A stretch of DNA of 14,862 nt, taken from assembly GCA_030151225.1 (NCBI GenBank), contig JASLEG010000186.1:1-14862 (forward strand), given 5' to 3'. The notes below the pieces were generated by a model. That model was not told where the DNA came from. It saw nothing but the letters and a program-made list of their open reading frames with translations, and ran no database searches. A program made the position numbers and the translations under genes. Positions 6,102-13,549 of the stretch are shown here, piece by piece. The stretch is from Burkholderia sp. (lineage in GTDB: Bacteria > Pseudomonadota > Gammaproteobacteria > Burkholderiales > Burkholderiaceae). Every line of letters begins with the position of its first letter. Position 1 is the stretch's first letter.

Positions 6102-7451
6102 ATGACCACGAAGATTCTCTACGTCTACGCACCGGCCGGCCCGCCGCTCGATTACGCGTTTCCGAAGATCGCGAGCCGCGGCGACGTCCACACCTGCATC
6201 GTCAGCAAGCCGTCCGCCTACAACCTGGAGATACTCGGCCGGTACAGCGCGCAGCTTCACGACTTCAGCCACCTGCGCCCCGACGACGGCTTCGAGAAGG
6301 TACGCGAGCTGGCGCGGGCGCTGCGACCCGACGTCATCTTCACGTTTTCCGAATTCCTGCTGAAATCGGTGTCCGAACTGGCGGCATCGCTCGGCGTGCG
6401 TGGCGTGGGCCCGAACATCGACGCCGCGCGCAACAAGGCGCTGATGCGCCAGCGCTGGCACGAGGCCGGTGTGCCGCAGCCCGCGTTTCGCGCGATCCGG
6501 CAGCGTGACGAACTGCACCGGGTGGGCGAGCTGAACCTTCCGGTGCTGGTCAAGCTCGCCTACGGCGCGGGCTCGATCGGCCAGCAGATCGTGCGCAACC
6601 TGGACGAACTCGACGGCGCGGTCGCGCGCCTGCTCGAGGCGACCGAGGCGGCGCGCCGGGCCGGCAAGCACGAATTCTCCGAGCACACCGGCTTCCCGCA
6701 ACTGATCGCCGAGGAGATCATCGTGTCGACCACCGACTCGTGGTACGCGGAAGACGGCTACGGCGACTATCTGAGCGTCGAGGGGCTGGTGCGCGACGGC
6801 GAGTATTTCCCGCTCGCGATGACGGGGCGCCTGCAGACGATCGCCCCGTTCACCGAGCTCGGCAACGTGGCGCCGTGCGTGCTGAGCCGCGAGAAGAAGG
6901 ACTACATCGTGTCGCTCGTGCGCACGGCGATCGACGCGCTCGGCCTGGAAAACTGCGCCACGCACACCGAGATGAAGCTGACCGCGAACGGCGGCGTGTC
7001 GTTTCTCGAAACGGCCGCACGCATGGGCGGCGTGGCGATCGCCAAGGAAGTGGACGACGTGTTCGGCATCGACTACATCGGCCTGTTCCTCGACGTGCTG
7101 CTGGGTCAGGTCTCGACGCTGCCCGGCTTCGAGGAGAACGCACCGCGTTGCGCGGCCGCGTCGGTGGCGCTGATCGGCTGCGACAGCACCGGCACGCCGT
7201 GGCGCGCGGCGAAGACCTTCGCGCCGGACCGGATCGACTGGTCCTCGCTGGTCGAGCACCGCGCCGACGTGAGCATCCAGCGCGCGCAATCCGCCGACCC
7301 GGGCAGCAAGATGATGCCGTACGACGGCGCGGGCGGCCTGCTCAACTATGCAGGCCAGGCCTTTCTGGTCAGCGACACGGCCGCCGACCTGAAGCGCGCG
7401 GCCTATGCGCTGATCGACGGCCTCGAACCGCGCCTCGCCGATCACGCCTGA
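6102..7451 (+). CDS. ATP-grasp carboxylate-amine ligase
   Basis: A 449-aa protein. ATP-grasp enzymes activate a carboxylate as acyl phosphate and join it to an amine; family members of this size include L-amino-acid ligases (BacD type) and carnosine-synthase-like ligases. The N-terminal pre-ATP domain (about 1-105) opens KILYVYAPAG. The ATP-grasp domain then shows GVGPNIDAARNKALMR (101-116), Lys151 in LPVLVKLAYGAGSIGQQ (nucleotide loop), EEIIVSTTDSW (204-214), and the metal/phosphate end HTEMKLTANGGVSFLETAARMGG (288-310), with Glu290 and Glu303 as likely Mg ligands and Arg307 as a likely substrate contact. It is probably soluble. In this cluster it is the only visible bond-forming enzyme that could couple two amino-acid-like parts, since no NRPS or PKS gene is present in the window. 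SD is weak. The family is certain; the substrates are unknown. Confidence 0.9.
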   Translation: MTTKILYVYAPAGPPLDYAFPKIASRGDVHTCIVSKPSAYNLEILGRYSAQLHDFSHLRPDDGFEKVRELARALRPDVIFTFSEFLLKSVSELAASLGVRGVGPNIDAARNKALMRQRWHEAGVPQPAFRAIRQRDELHRVGELNLPVLVKLAYGAGSIGQQIVRNLDELDGAVARLLEATEAARRAGKHEFSEHTGFPQLIAEEIIVSTTDSWYAEDGYGDYLSVEGLVRDGEYFPLAMTGRLQTIAPFTELGNVAPCVLSREKKDYIVSLVRTAIDALGLENCATHTEMKLTANGGVSFLETAARMGGVAIAKEVDDVFGIDYIGLFLDVLLGQVSTLPGFEENAPRCAAASVALIGCDSTGTPWRAAKTFAPDRIDWSSLVEHRADVSIQRAQSADPGSKMMPYDGAGGLLNYAGQAFLVSDTAADLKRAAYALIDGLEPRLADHA

Positions 7452-7473
7452 TCCCCACGACGGAACCCGACTC

Positions 7474-8676
7474 ATGCCCACCACCCCACGTCGCACCAGC
7501 CTGCTGCTCTGGATCGTCAACCTGTCGTCGATCGCCGCGAGCGTCTTCAGCTACGTCTATCTCTCCTATCTCGCGTATCAGAAGTCCGGCTCGGTGATGG
7601 TGTCCGAGGCGGTACTGCTCGCGCCGATGGTGATTCCGGTGGTGCTGTGCCTCGTCGTCAACGCGGCCGTGGGGTCGCGCTCGCCGAAGCGCATCCTCGC
7701 GACGTTCAATCTCGCGGGCGTGGTGGTGGCCGCGATCACCTACGCGCTGGTGGACCGCTTCCTGGCCGCCGCGGTTGCCGGCACGCTGGTGATCGGCTTC
7801 ATCGATGCCACGCAGCGCGTGGCGCGCACGGTCGCCATCAAGCGCTACTTCGCCGCCGCGGACATCCGGTACGCGCTGCCGATCACGCTGACCGCGCAGT
7901 TCATCGCCGGCGCGATCGCGGGGGTCATGCTGTCGATCTACAAGGCGCAGATCACGCCGGCCCTGGCCGGCGGCATCACCTGCGGCGCCTATCTGGCGGC
8001 CACGCTGGCCGCGCTGCTGCTGCCGACCTCCCCGGCCGAGGCACAACCGTCCATGCCGGGACACGCGCTCGGCATCCTGCTGAAGGTGCTGCGCACCACG
8101 CCAGCGCTGCAGCGGCAGTTTTTCGCGTTCGTGCTGCTGGTCAGCGCCTATCAGGGCTTCTTCAACGTCTCGCGCGTGAGCCTGCCGACCTACACGCTGG
8201 GGCTGCCGCAAAGCTATGTCGGCTATCTGCAGATCATCAGCGCCACCTCGGCGCTGATCGCCGCGCTGCTGTTCGTTCGCGCAAGCCGGCGCGGCATGAC
8301 CTTCGGCAGGGCACGCATGCTCGCGCTGAACGCGGTATGCCTGGCCGCGATGGTCGGCTCCACCGCCAGCCACAACGTGGCCGTCAGCTATTCGCTGTAC
8401 TTCGTCTACATGTTCGTGTGGGAAATCCTGTTCTTCAAGCATCAGGCCGACGTCGTGTCGACCACCCCGCCCGAGCACATGTCGATCGTCGCAACCTTCC
8501 AGTACGCGAGCGTCTACCTCGGCATGATCGTGACCGGTTTCGCCGGAAGCTGGATCGCTCACGGCTACGGCCTGTTCGCCACGGCAGTGGCATTCGCGGT
8601 GCTGTATGCCGCGGGCATAATCTGGAACGCGACCCGGCCGGTAGCCGCTACCGGCGAATCGGCCTTCGGCCGCTGA
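7474..8676 (+). CDS. MFS transporter, probable product exporter
   Basis: A 400-aa strongly hydrophobic protein with about 12 predicted membrane helices: roughly 10-35, 43-65, 75-93, 95-112, 133-155, 163-183, 214-232, 246-269, 280-298, 303-321, 337-358 and 366-386. The loop after helix 2 (VGSRSPKRIL, 67-75) resembles a weak MFS motif A. The centre (about 184-212) is a polar loop joining two six-helix halves, as is usual for the family. The gene follows the ATP-grasp gene by 22 bp and is co-directional, so it most likely exports the cluster product and may confer self-resistance (inference). A sugar or amino-acid importer cannot be excluded from sequence alone. Confidence 0.87.
   Translation: MPTTPRRTSLLLWIVNLSSIAASVFSYVYLSYLAYQKSGSVMVSEAVLLAPMVIPVVLCLVVNAAVGSRSPKRILATFNLAGVVVAAITYALVDRFLAAAVAGTLVIGFIDATQRVARTVAIKRYFAAADIRYALPITLTAQFIAGAIAGVMLSIYKAQITPALAGGITCGAYLAATLAALLLPTSPAEAQPSMPGHALGILLKVLRTTPALQRQFFAFVLLVSAYQGFFNVSRVSLPTYTLGLPQSYVGYLQIISATSALIAALLFVRASRRGMTFGRARMLALNAVCLAAMVGSTASHNVAVSYSLYFVYMFVWEILFFKHQADVVSTTPPEHMSIVATFQYASVYLGMIVTGFAGSWIAHGYGLFATAVAFAVLYAAGIIWNATRPVAATGESAFGR
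8660..8672 (+). repeat. Short hairpin just before the MFS stop codon
   Basis: CGGCC-TTC-GGCCG forms a 5-bp stem with a 3-nt loop inside the last codons of the transporter gene, one base before its TGA. It encodes part of SAFGR. The structure is weak alone, but two other genes further down the operon also end in short hairpins. Confidence 0.3.
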
Positions 8677-8709
8677 CACGCCGCATCTCAATCCATGAAC
8701 GGGACATCC

Positions 8710-9468
8710 ATGAACACTACCGCACCGCTGGTCATGATCCACGGCCTGATGGGCTCGCTCGGCACCTACGCGCCGGAGCGGCGCATCGCGGGCCGGGCCG
8801 TGCACACGCCCGATCTGATCGGCTACGGCCGGCTGCAGGCCGCGCCGGCGCAACCGATCACGCTCGCCGCCCAGGTGGCGCATGTCGTGCGCTACCTCGA
8901 GGAACAGGTCGCGGCGCCCTGCATCCTGCTCGGTCACAGCGTGGGCGGCGCGATCGCGATGCTCGTCGCCCGCGCGGCGCCGCAACGCGTGCGCGGCATC
9001 ATCAACGTCGAAGGCAACTTCACGCTGGCGGACGCGTTCTGGTGCGGAAGGATCGCCGGCCTGAGCGACTCGGCATGGGAAGCCGAACACGCGCAGCTCG
9101 TGTCCGATCCCGAGGCCTGGCTGACGAAGGCCGGCATCGAACCCGACGCACAGCGCCTCGAGTGGGCGCGCCAGACCCTCGTCAACCAGCCGCGCGAGAC
9201 GATCCGCGCGATGGCCCGCGCGGTCGTGGCGGAAACCGGCGACGCGTCCTACCTGCCCGGCGTTCGCGACGTGGTCGAGCGTGGCATGCCGCTCGCGCTG
9301 CTCGCCGGCGAGCATTCGGCGTCGGGCTGGGATCTGCCGGACTGGGCGCGGGCCGTCGCACGGGCCTTCGTGGTGCTGCCCGGCACCGGCCACATGATGA
9401 TGCTCGAGCAACCGGACACGTTCTGCCGCACCGTCGACGAACTGGCGGCCCGCCTCGAGAGCGAGTGA
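8710..9468 (+). CDS. Alpha/beta-fold hydrolase
   Basis: A 252-aa protein from ATG-8710, which has GGGA 5 nt upstream; an in-frame ATG at 8695 would add five residues without a good SD. It has the hallmarks of the fold: oxyanion HG at 11-12 (MIHGLMGS), nucleophile elbow GHSVGG with Ser77 (75-80), and C-terminal His228 in PGTGHMMMLEQP. The acid is probably Glu201 or Asp208 in the segment after strand 6 (LLAGEHSASGWDLPDW). A cap region spans about 105-180. There is no signal peptide, so it is likely cytoplasmic. It could hydrolyse an ester or amide in an intermediate, release a masked product, or act as an unusual lyase or esterase. Its place between the exporter and ABM genes gives no further substrate clue. 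Confidence 0.87.
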   Translation: MNTTAPLVMIHGLMGSLGTYAPERRIAGRAVHTPDLIGYGRLQAAPAQPITLAAQVAHVVRYLEEQVAAPCILLGHSVGGAIAMLVARAAPQRVRGIINVEGNFTLADAFWCGRIAGLSDSAWEAEHAQLVSDPEAWLTKAGIEPDAQRLEWARQTLVNQPRETIRAMARAVVAETGDASYLPGVRDVVERGMPLALLAGEHSASGWDLPDWARAVARAFVVLPGTGHMMMLEQPDTFCRTVDELAARLESE

Positions 9469-9499
9469 ACCCGTCGACGCGCCCCCACCAGGAGACCCC

Positions 9500-9871
9500 A
9501 TGAGCTTCGCATCGACCGGCACGGCCCCCTACTACGCGGTGATCTTCACGGCGACCCGCACCGAGGGCGATCACGGCTACCAGAAGATGGCCGACGCGAT
9601 GTTCGCGCTCGCGGCCAGACAGCCCGGCTATCTGGGCGTCGAATCCGCCGGCGACGCGTTCGGCGTGACGGTGTCCTACTGGACCAGCCTCGAGGCGATC
9701 ACGGCATGGAAGCAGGACGTGGCCCATCTGGCGGCCCAGCAGCGCGGACGAGATACCTGGTACAGCGCCTACCGGACCCGGATCTGCCGGGTCGAGCGCG
9801 ACTACGCCTACGACGCGCCGGACCCGAAGGACGCACGGAACGCACCGCAGGCCGGCGCTCACGGCCGCTGA
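9500..9871 (+). CDS. ABM-domain protein (antibiotic biosynthesis monooxygenase family)
   Basis: A 123-aa protein with a clear SD (AGGAGA, 9490-9495). It is a single ferredoxin-like alpha+beta barrel unit: first strand YYAVIFTATRTEGD (11-24), a helix with YQKMADAMFALAARQPG, then GYLGVESA (43-50), VTVSYWTSLEAITAWKQD (56-73), His76 and the last strand RTRICRVERDY. The QPGxLGxES, VSYWxSxEAIxxW and H..AQxxG patterns are typical of a widespread small ABM subgroup. ABM proteins act as cofactor-less oxygenases on polyketide-type phenols, as haem-degrading enzymes, or have unknown roles. A C-terminal tail of about 20 residues (DPKDARNAPQ...) looks unstructured. It may be a tailoring enzyme of the cluster or a general stress protein. 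Confidence 0.85.
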   Translation: MSFASTGTAPYYAVIFTATRTEGDHGYQKMADAMFALAARQPGYLGVESAGDAFGVTVSYWTSLEAITAWKQDVAHLAAQQRGRDTWYSAYRTRICRVERDYAYDAPDPKDARNAPQAGAHGR

Positions 9872-9876
9872 GCGGC
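9864..9876 (+). repeat. Hairpin with the ABM stop codon as its loop
   Basis: GCCGC-TGA-GCGGC is a 5-bp perfect stem whose 3-nt loop is the stop codon at 9869-9871. No T-run follows. It may protect or structure the 3' end of this cistron. Confidence 0.35.
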
Positions 9877-9937
9877 ACGCGCCCGCCTCCGAACACGCGC
9901 CCCCGCGTTCATCCCACCCCAGCCCCGGAGCGCCACC

Positions 9938-11107
9938 ATGCTCGACTCTCGAGACCCGACCGACGCATCGCCACACTGGGCGCTGTGCGGCGCCCGATAC
10001 TTCGACACGCACACGCTCCGCTTCCGGGCGGTGGACATCGAAATGCACGACGGCCGCATCGCCGCCCTGCTGCCGCCGGGCGACTCGCACGCACCGCTGC
10101 GCATCGACGGGACCGGCCTGACCTGCGTACCGGGCCTGGTCGGCGCGCTGAGCTTCGATCGCGACGACGGCACCGCGCCGCCCGACTGGCACGCCTACAC
10201 GCGCGCCGCGATGCTGAGCGGCATCACCACGATCGGCGTCGTCACGAGCCGGCCCGGCGAGATCGCCGCCCATGCGAGTCGCGTCGGCCTGCGCGCCGAG
10301 CTGTTCTGCGACGTGCGCGATCGCATCGGCGACGGCCGCGCGCACGGCGACCACGACCTGCTGCGCGCCGTCGAGGCCTATCGCACGCTCGCCGCGGCCG
10401 GCGACGGCCCGCGCATCCGGATCTCGCCTGCCATCACCTCGCAGGCCTATGCCTCGTCGAGGCTGACGGTCCACCTGCACGCGCTCGCCCAGGCATCCGG
10501 GAAACGACTGCTCGTGAATCTCGACAGCGGCCGCCCCGAGCACGACGCCTTCCATGCGGCGCACGGCTGCTCGGGCACGCTGCTGCTGCATTGCCTGAAC
10601 GTGCTCGACGCGTCGACGCTCGCGATCGCCGATTCCGGGCTGTCGCGCCACGACGTCGATCTGCTCGTCGGCAGCTCGGCCAGCATCGGCCTGATGGACG
10701 ACACGCCGGCGACGCCCCGCATCGAGGCCGCGCGCCACGTCGGGCGCCTGCGCCGTCTCGCGGGGCGGGGGCGCGGCACGCTGCTGTGCCGGCACGGCGA
10801 CGCCGTGCCCCTTGCCGCCCCCCTTGCCGCACCCGATACGCTCGGGCTCGACGCCACCGCGGACCTGCCTCCGGACGAGCTCGCCGAGCTCTTGATCGGC
10901 AGCATGACGCGTGGTGGATCGCGCGCGCTGGGGCTGTGTTCCGATGGCGCGCCCGACGATCTCGTCATCTACGACGCGCCCGCCGACACGACGGCCCCGC
11001 CGGGCCCGGACAGCCGAAGTCTGCTCGCGCTGCTCGCCAGCCGGCGCCCGCGCAGCGTCATGACGGACGGGCGATGGCGCGTGCGCGACTACGCGCTCGT
11101 GCCCTGA
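9938..11107 (+). CDS. Amidohydrolase-fold protein lacking the HxH metal motif
   Basis: A 389-aa protein; GGAG lies 8 nt before its ATG. Its overall plan is that of amidohydrolases of the guanine-deaminase/TrzN kind: an N-terminal beta segment (ALCGARYFDT...VDIEMHDGRIAAL), the PGLV entry to the barrel (65-68), a barrel with LLHCLN (216-221), a late segment TRGGSRALGL (324-333) and the closing GAPDDLVIYDA (337-347) that usually reads GxxADLVV. At the place of the HxH zinc ligands (normally PGxxDxHxH) this protein has PGLVGALSF, so both His are replaced (Leu71, Phe73). His218 and Asp254/Asp255 may be relics of later ligands. Classical metal-dependent hydrolysis is therefore doubtful. It may be a non-catalytic or repurposed relative, or decayed. 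A 12-nt tandem duplication lies inside the gene. It is the last gene of the cluster. Confidence 0.78.
   Translation: MLDSRDPTDASPHWALCGARYFDTHTLRFRAVDIEMHDGRIAALLPPGDSHAPLRIDGTGLTCVPGLVGALSFDRDDGTAPPDWHAYTRAAMLSGITTIGVVTSRPGEIAAHASRVGLRAELFCDVRDRIGDGRAHGDHDLLRAVEAYRTLAAAGDGPRIRISPAITSQAYASSRLTVHLHALAQASGKRLLVNLDSGRPEHDAFHAAHGCSGTLLLHCLNVLDASTLAIADSGLSRHDVDLLVGSSASIGLMDDTPATPRIEAARHVGRLRRLAGRGRGTLLCRHGDAVPLAAPLAAPDTLGLDATADLPPDELAELLIGSMTRGGSRALGLCSDGAPDDLVIYDAPADTTAPPGPDSRSLLALLASRRPRSVMTDGRWRVRDYALVP
10808..10831 (+). repeat. Two tandem 12-nt units inside the amidohydrolase-like gene
   Basis: CCCCTTGCCGCC is followed at once by CCCCTTGCCGCA (11 of 12 identical), giving the repeated peptide PLAAPLAA at residues 291-298. 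It is an in-frame slippage duplication in what is probably a loop. Confidence 0.7.
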
Positions 11108-11114
11108 CGGGGCA
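11100..11114 (+). repeat. Short hairpin across the amidohydrolase stop codon
   Basis: TGCCC-TGACG-GGGCA is a 5-bp stem with a 5-nt loop that contains the TGA stop codon (11105-11107). With no T-run it is at best a weak terminator, yet it is the only obvious candidate for the 3' end of the cluster transcript. Confidence 0.3.
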
Positions 11115-11278
11115 CGGTACCGCGCGCACGCCGGCGGGGCCGCGACATCGGACCGGTCACCAACGGGGCAGGCGCAACCCCGACAGGGCAACCCGAACGG
11201 ATCGGCTAAAATGCCGGGTTGCACCGCTTCGTGCCCAATCCGCTGCCTCCCGGCCGCGACTCACGTCCCACATTCCGC
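11108..11278. other. Intergenic boundary between biosynthetic cluster and permease gene
   Basis: 171 bp without a gene. It holds the hairpin at the end of the amidohydrolase gene, a candidate -10 element for the permease gene and its leader of roughly 60 nt. I see no tRNA, insertion-sequence end or integration-site repeat. It is the likely right edge of the cluster, because gene function and style change here. Confidence 0.5.
11207..11212 (+). promoter_or_regulatory. Candidate -10 element of the permease gene
   Basis: TAAAAT (5 of 6 matches to TATAAT) in the context GGCTAAAATGCC stands out in GC-rich surroundings, 66 nt before the ATG. No good -35 sits at 16-18 nt; CCGACA at 11180-11185 would need a 21-nt spacer. 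Transcription would begin near 11219. Confidence 0.4.
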
Positions 11279-12682
11279 ATGTCACTTCTTCGCAAGAAAA
11301 ACGTCGACCAGATGATCGCCGGCTCGCAGCGCACCGGGCTCAAGAAGGCGCTCGGCGCCGTCGACCTCACCTTCCTCGGCATCGGCGCGATCATCGGCAC
11401 CGGCATCTTCGTGCTGACCGGCACGGGCGCCGTGCAGGCCGGCCCGGCGCTGATGATCTCGTTCATCGTGGCGGCGATCGCCTGCGGCCTGTCCGCGCTC
11501 GCCTACGCCGAATTCGCCTCCACCATCCCGGTGGCCGGCTCGATCTACACCTATTCGTACGCGACGCTCGGCGAGCTGGTGGCCTGGATCATCGGCTGGG
11601 ACCTGATGCTCGAATACAGCCTCGCGGCCTCGGCCGTGTCGGTGGGCTGGTCGGGCTACCTGCAGTCGCTGCTGAAGGGCTTCGGCATCGTGCTGCCCAC
11701 GGTGCTGAGCGCCGCGCCGCATTCGGTGCCCGGCGTCGCCACCTGGTTCGACCTGCCCGCCTTCCTCGTGATGATGGCGATCACCGCGCTGCTGTCGGTC
11801 GGCATCCGCGAATCGACGCGCGTGAACAACCTGATGGTGTTCATCAAGGTGGCGGTGGTGCTGCTGGTGATCGCGGTGGGCGTGTTCCACGTCACGCCGG
11901 CCAACTGGACGCCGTTCATGCCGCACGGCTGGTCGGGCGTGTTCGGCGCGGCCGCGGTGATGTTCTTCGCGTTCATCGGCTTCGACGCGGTGTCCTCGGC
12001 CGCCGAGGAAGTGAAGAACCCGAAGCGCGACCTGCCGATCGGCATCATCGCCTCGCTCGGCGTGTGCGCGGTGCTGTACGTCACCGTCGCGGCGATCGCC
12101 ACCGGCATCGTGCCGGCCGCGCAGTACGCCGGCATCACGCATCCGATCTCGTATGCGCTGCAGGTGGCGGGCCAGAACTGGGTGGCCGGCTTCATCGATC
12201 TGGGCGCCGTGCTCGGCATGCTGACCGTGATCCTCGTGATGACCTACGGCCAGACCCGCGTCACCTACGCGATGTCGCGCGACGGCCTGCTGCCGGCCGC
12301 GCTGTCGCGCGTGCATCCGCGCTTCCAGACGCCGTTCCTCGCCACCTGGCTGATCGGCCTGCTCTGCGCGCTGATCGCCGCGCTGATCCCGCTGAACGTG
12401 CTGGCCGAGCTGATCAACATCGGCACGCTGGCCGCGTTCTCGATGGTGTCGATCGCCGTGATCGTGCTGCGCCGCACCCGCCCCGACCTGCCGCGCGCGT
12501 TCCGCTGCCCGGGCGTGCCGGTCGTGCCGGTGCTCGCGGTGATGTCGTGCGTGTTCCTGATGCTGAACCTGAGTCGCGTGACCTGGATCGCCTTCGGCAT
12601 CTGGCTCGTGATCGGGCTGGGAATCTACTTCCTCTACTCGCGCAGCCACGCGAAACTCGCGCAGGGCCGCCAGGCCGACTGA
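11279..12682 (+). CDS. APC-family amino-acid permease (cationic amino acid transporter-like)
   Basis: A 467-aa integral membrane protein with about 12 helices. The ATG at 11279 gives the usual N-terminus (MSLLRKKNVDQMIAGSQRTG), although no clear SD precedes it. Helix 1 carries GIGAIIGTGIF (34-44), the unwound substrate-binding stretch of APC transporters. Around 228-256 the segment FFAFIGFDAVSSAAEEVKNPKRDLP is the classic helix 6 and following loop of the CAT/YfnA-like subgroup, known from the Geobacillus GkApcT structure. The protein imports amino acids, probably by proton symport, across the inner membrane. Exact substrates cannot be read. It has its own candidate promoter and ends at a strong terminator, so it forms a single-gene unit separate from the cluster upstream. 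Confidence 0.92.
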   Translation: MSLLRKKNVDQMIAGSQRTGLKKALGAVDLTFLGIGAIIGTGIFVLTGTGAVQAGPALMISFIVAAIACGLSALAYAEFASTIPVAGSIYTYSYATLGELVAWIIGWDLMLEYSLAASAVSVGWSGYLQSLLKGFGIVLPTVLSAAPHSVPGVATWFDLPAFLVMMAITALLSVGIRESTRVNNLMVFIKVAVVLLVIAVGVFHVTPANWTPFMPHGWSGVFGAAAVMFFAFIGFDAVSSAAEEVKNPKRDLPIGIIASLGVCAVLYVTVAAIATGIVPAAQYAGITHPISYALQVAGQNWVAGFIDLGAVLGMLTVILVMTYGQTRVTYAMSRDGLLPAALSRVHPRFQTPFLATWLIGLLCALIAALIPLNVLAELINIGTLAAFSMVSIAVIVLRRTRPDLPRAFRCPGVPVVPVLAVMSCVFLMLNLSRVTWIAFGIWLVIGLGIYFLYSRSHAKLAQGRQAD

Positions 12683-12725
12683 CGCACGCGACGGCCCGAG
12701 CGTCCGCTGCCAGGCGCCGGACACA

Positions 12726-12765
12726 AAAAACGGCGATCCCCCCTGACGGGCGGATCGCCGTTTTT
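12726..12765. terminator. Bidirectional intrinsic terminator between convergent genes
   Basis: AAAAACGGCGATCC (12726-12739) pairs with GGATCGCCGTTTTT (12752-12765), a 14-bp perfect dyad with further CCC/GGG pairing possible in the loop. It ends in T5 on the + strand and on the - strand as well. It serves the permease gene (+) and the PepSY gene (-), which converge here. Confidence 0.93.
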
Positions 12766-12798
12766 CCTGTGCCGCGCGTCGCGGCCGGTGCCGGGCTT

Positions 12799-13530
12799 TC
12801 AGGCGAGCGCCATCGCCAGCGTGGCCACGATCGAGCCGCCCACCAGCACCACGCCGATCGTGCGGCGCTTGTTCAGCTCGGTCCAGAGCAGCACGCCCGT
12901 CAGCGAGAGCAGGATCAGCGAGCCGGCAATGGTGTCGATCAGCAGCACCCAGCCGATGCTCATGCCCACGCCGCGATGCAGGTTGGTCAGCGTCGTCATG
13001 ACCGAATTGTCGGTGCGCTTGAGCGACACGAAGCGGCTGCCCACCCAGTATTCGGCCATCACGTTGCCGCTCGGCTTGAACAGCGAGATCTGCCAGTGCT
13101 CGGGCTGCATCACGCTGCGGTCGCCCCATTCCACGGGCTGCGCCGGCTCCCTGCGGATGCGCGAGCGGCCGCCGTCGAACTTCAGCTCGCGCGCGAGCCA
13201 GGCCTCGAGCTTCGCGGGCGACGTCGGCGCGTCGTCGGGCAGCGCCAGCTGCACCTCGCTCACGCTCGGCGCGCCCGGCGAGACGCGCAGCGGCGGCGCG
13301 CGGTGGTTCAGCACGAAGCCGGTCACGCCGAACATCAGGCCCAGCAGCGCGCCCCACAGCCCCACCCAGCCGTGCACCTTGCGCAGCCACTTGATGAAGG
13401 TGGCGCGGCGCGAGCGCCGGCGCCGCGCGGCGAGCTCCGCGTCGGCGAGCGGGCGGGCCGCCGCTGCGGCGTGATACTGCGTCGCGGCGCCCGCGGGCAG
13501 GTTCGTGTCGATCGATTCGGGCGCGTTCAA
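12799..13530 (-). CDS. PepSY-associated membrane protein, Fur-linked (TTG start)
   Basis: A 243-aa protein read leftward. A TTG start at 13530 is chosen because GGAG lies 5 nt upstream; a longer frame would begin inside a terminator U-tract. After a disordered basic N-terminus (RRRRSRR at 37-42) it has a helix at about 54-75 flanked by His53 (KVHGWVG) and His76 (LNHR), a periplasmic PepSY-like region (about 80-180), NLHRGVG with His185, a helix at about 190-216 and a third at 223-243. The paired His at membrane edges recall PepSY/PiuB-type proteins that are thought to bind haem and reduce ferric siderophores at the inner membrane. A Fur box and promoter lie about 70-100 bp upstream, so iron starvation should induce it. 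Function in ferric-siderophore reduction is an inference. Confidence 0.87.
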   Translation of the reverse strand: MNAPESIDTNLPAGAATQYHAAAAARPLADAELAARRRRSRRATFIKWLRKVHGWVGLWGALLGLMFGVTGFVLNHRAPPLRVSPGAPSVSEVQLALPDDAPTSPAKLEAWLARELKFDGGRSRIRREPAQPVEWGDRSVMQPEHWQISLFKPSGNVMAEYWVGSRFVSLKRTDNSVMTTLTNLHRGVGMSIGWVLLIDTIAGSLILLSLTGVLLWTELNKRRTIGVVLVGGSIVATLAMALA

Positions 13531-13535
13531 GCTGA

Positions 13536-13539
13536 CTCC
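13536..13539 (-). promoter_or_regulatory. Ribosome binding site that decides the TTG start of the PepSY gene
   Basis: GGAG on the - strand lies 5 nt before TTG at 13530. No ATG or GTG with a comparable SD exists near this N-terminus. Confidence 0.65.
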
Positions 13540-13549
13540 AGAACAATGC

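Noticed and set aside
4671..7520. A 949-codon open frame on the - strand across the second carbamoyltransferase and ATP-grasp genes
   Set aside because: It is antisense to two genes with clear family motifs. Its translation is rich in Arg/Ala/Val/His with no domain pattern, as expected for shadow frames in GC-rich DNA.
12788..13474. A 228-codon + strand frame opposite the PepSY gene
   Set aside because: Its Ser/Arg-rich translation has no domain pattern, and the opposite strand holds a protein with helices, His motifs, an SD, a promoter and a terminator.
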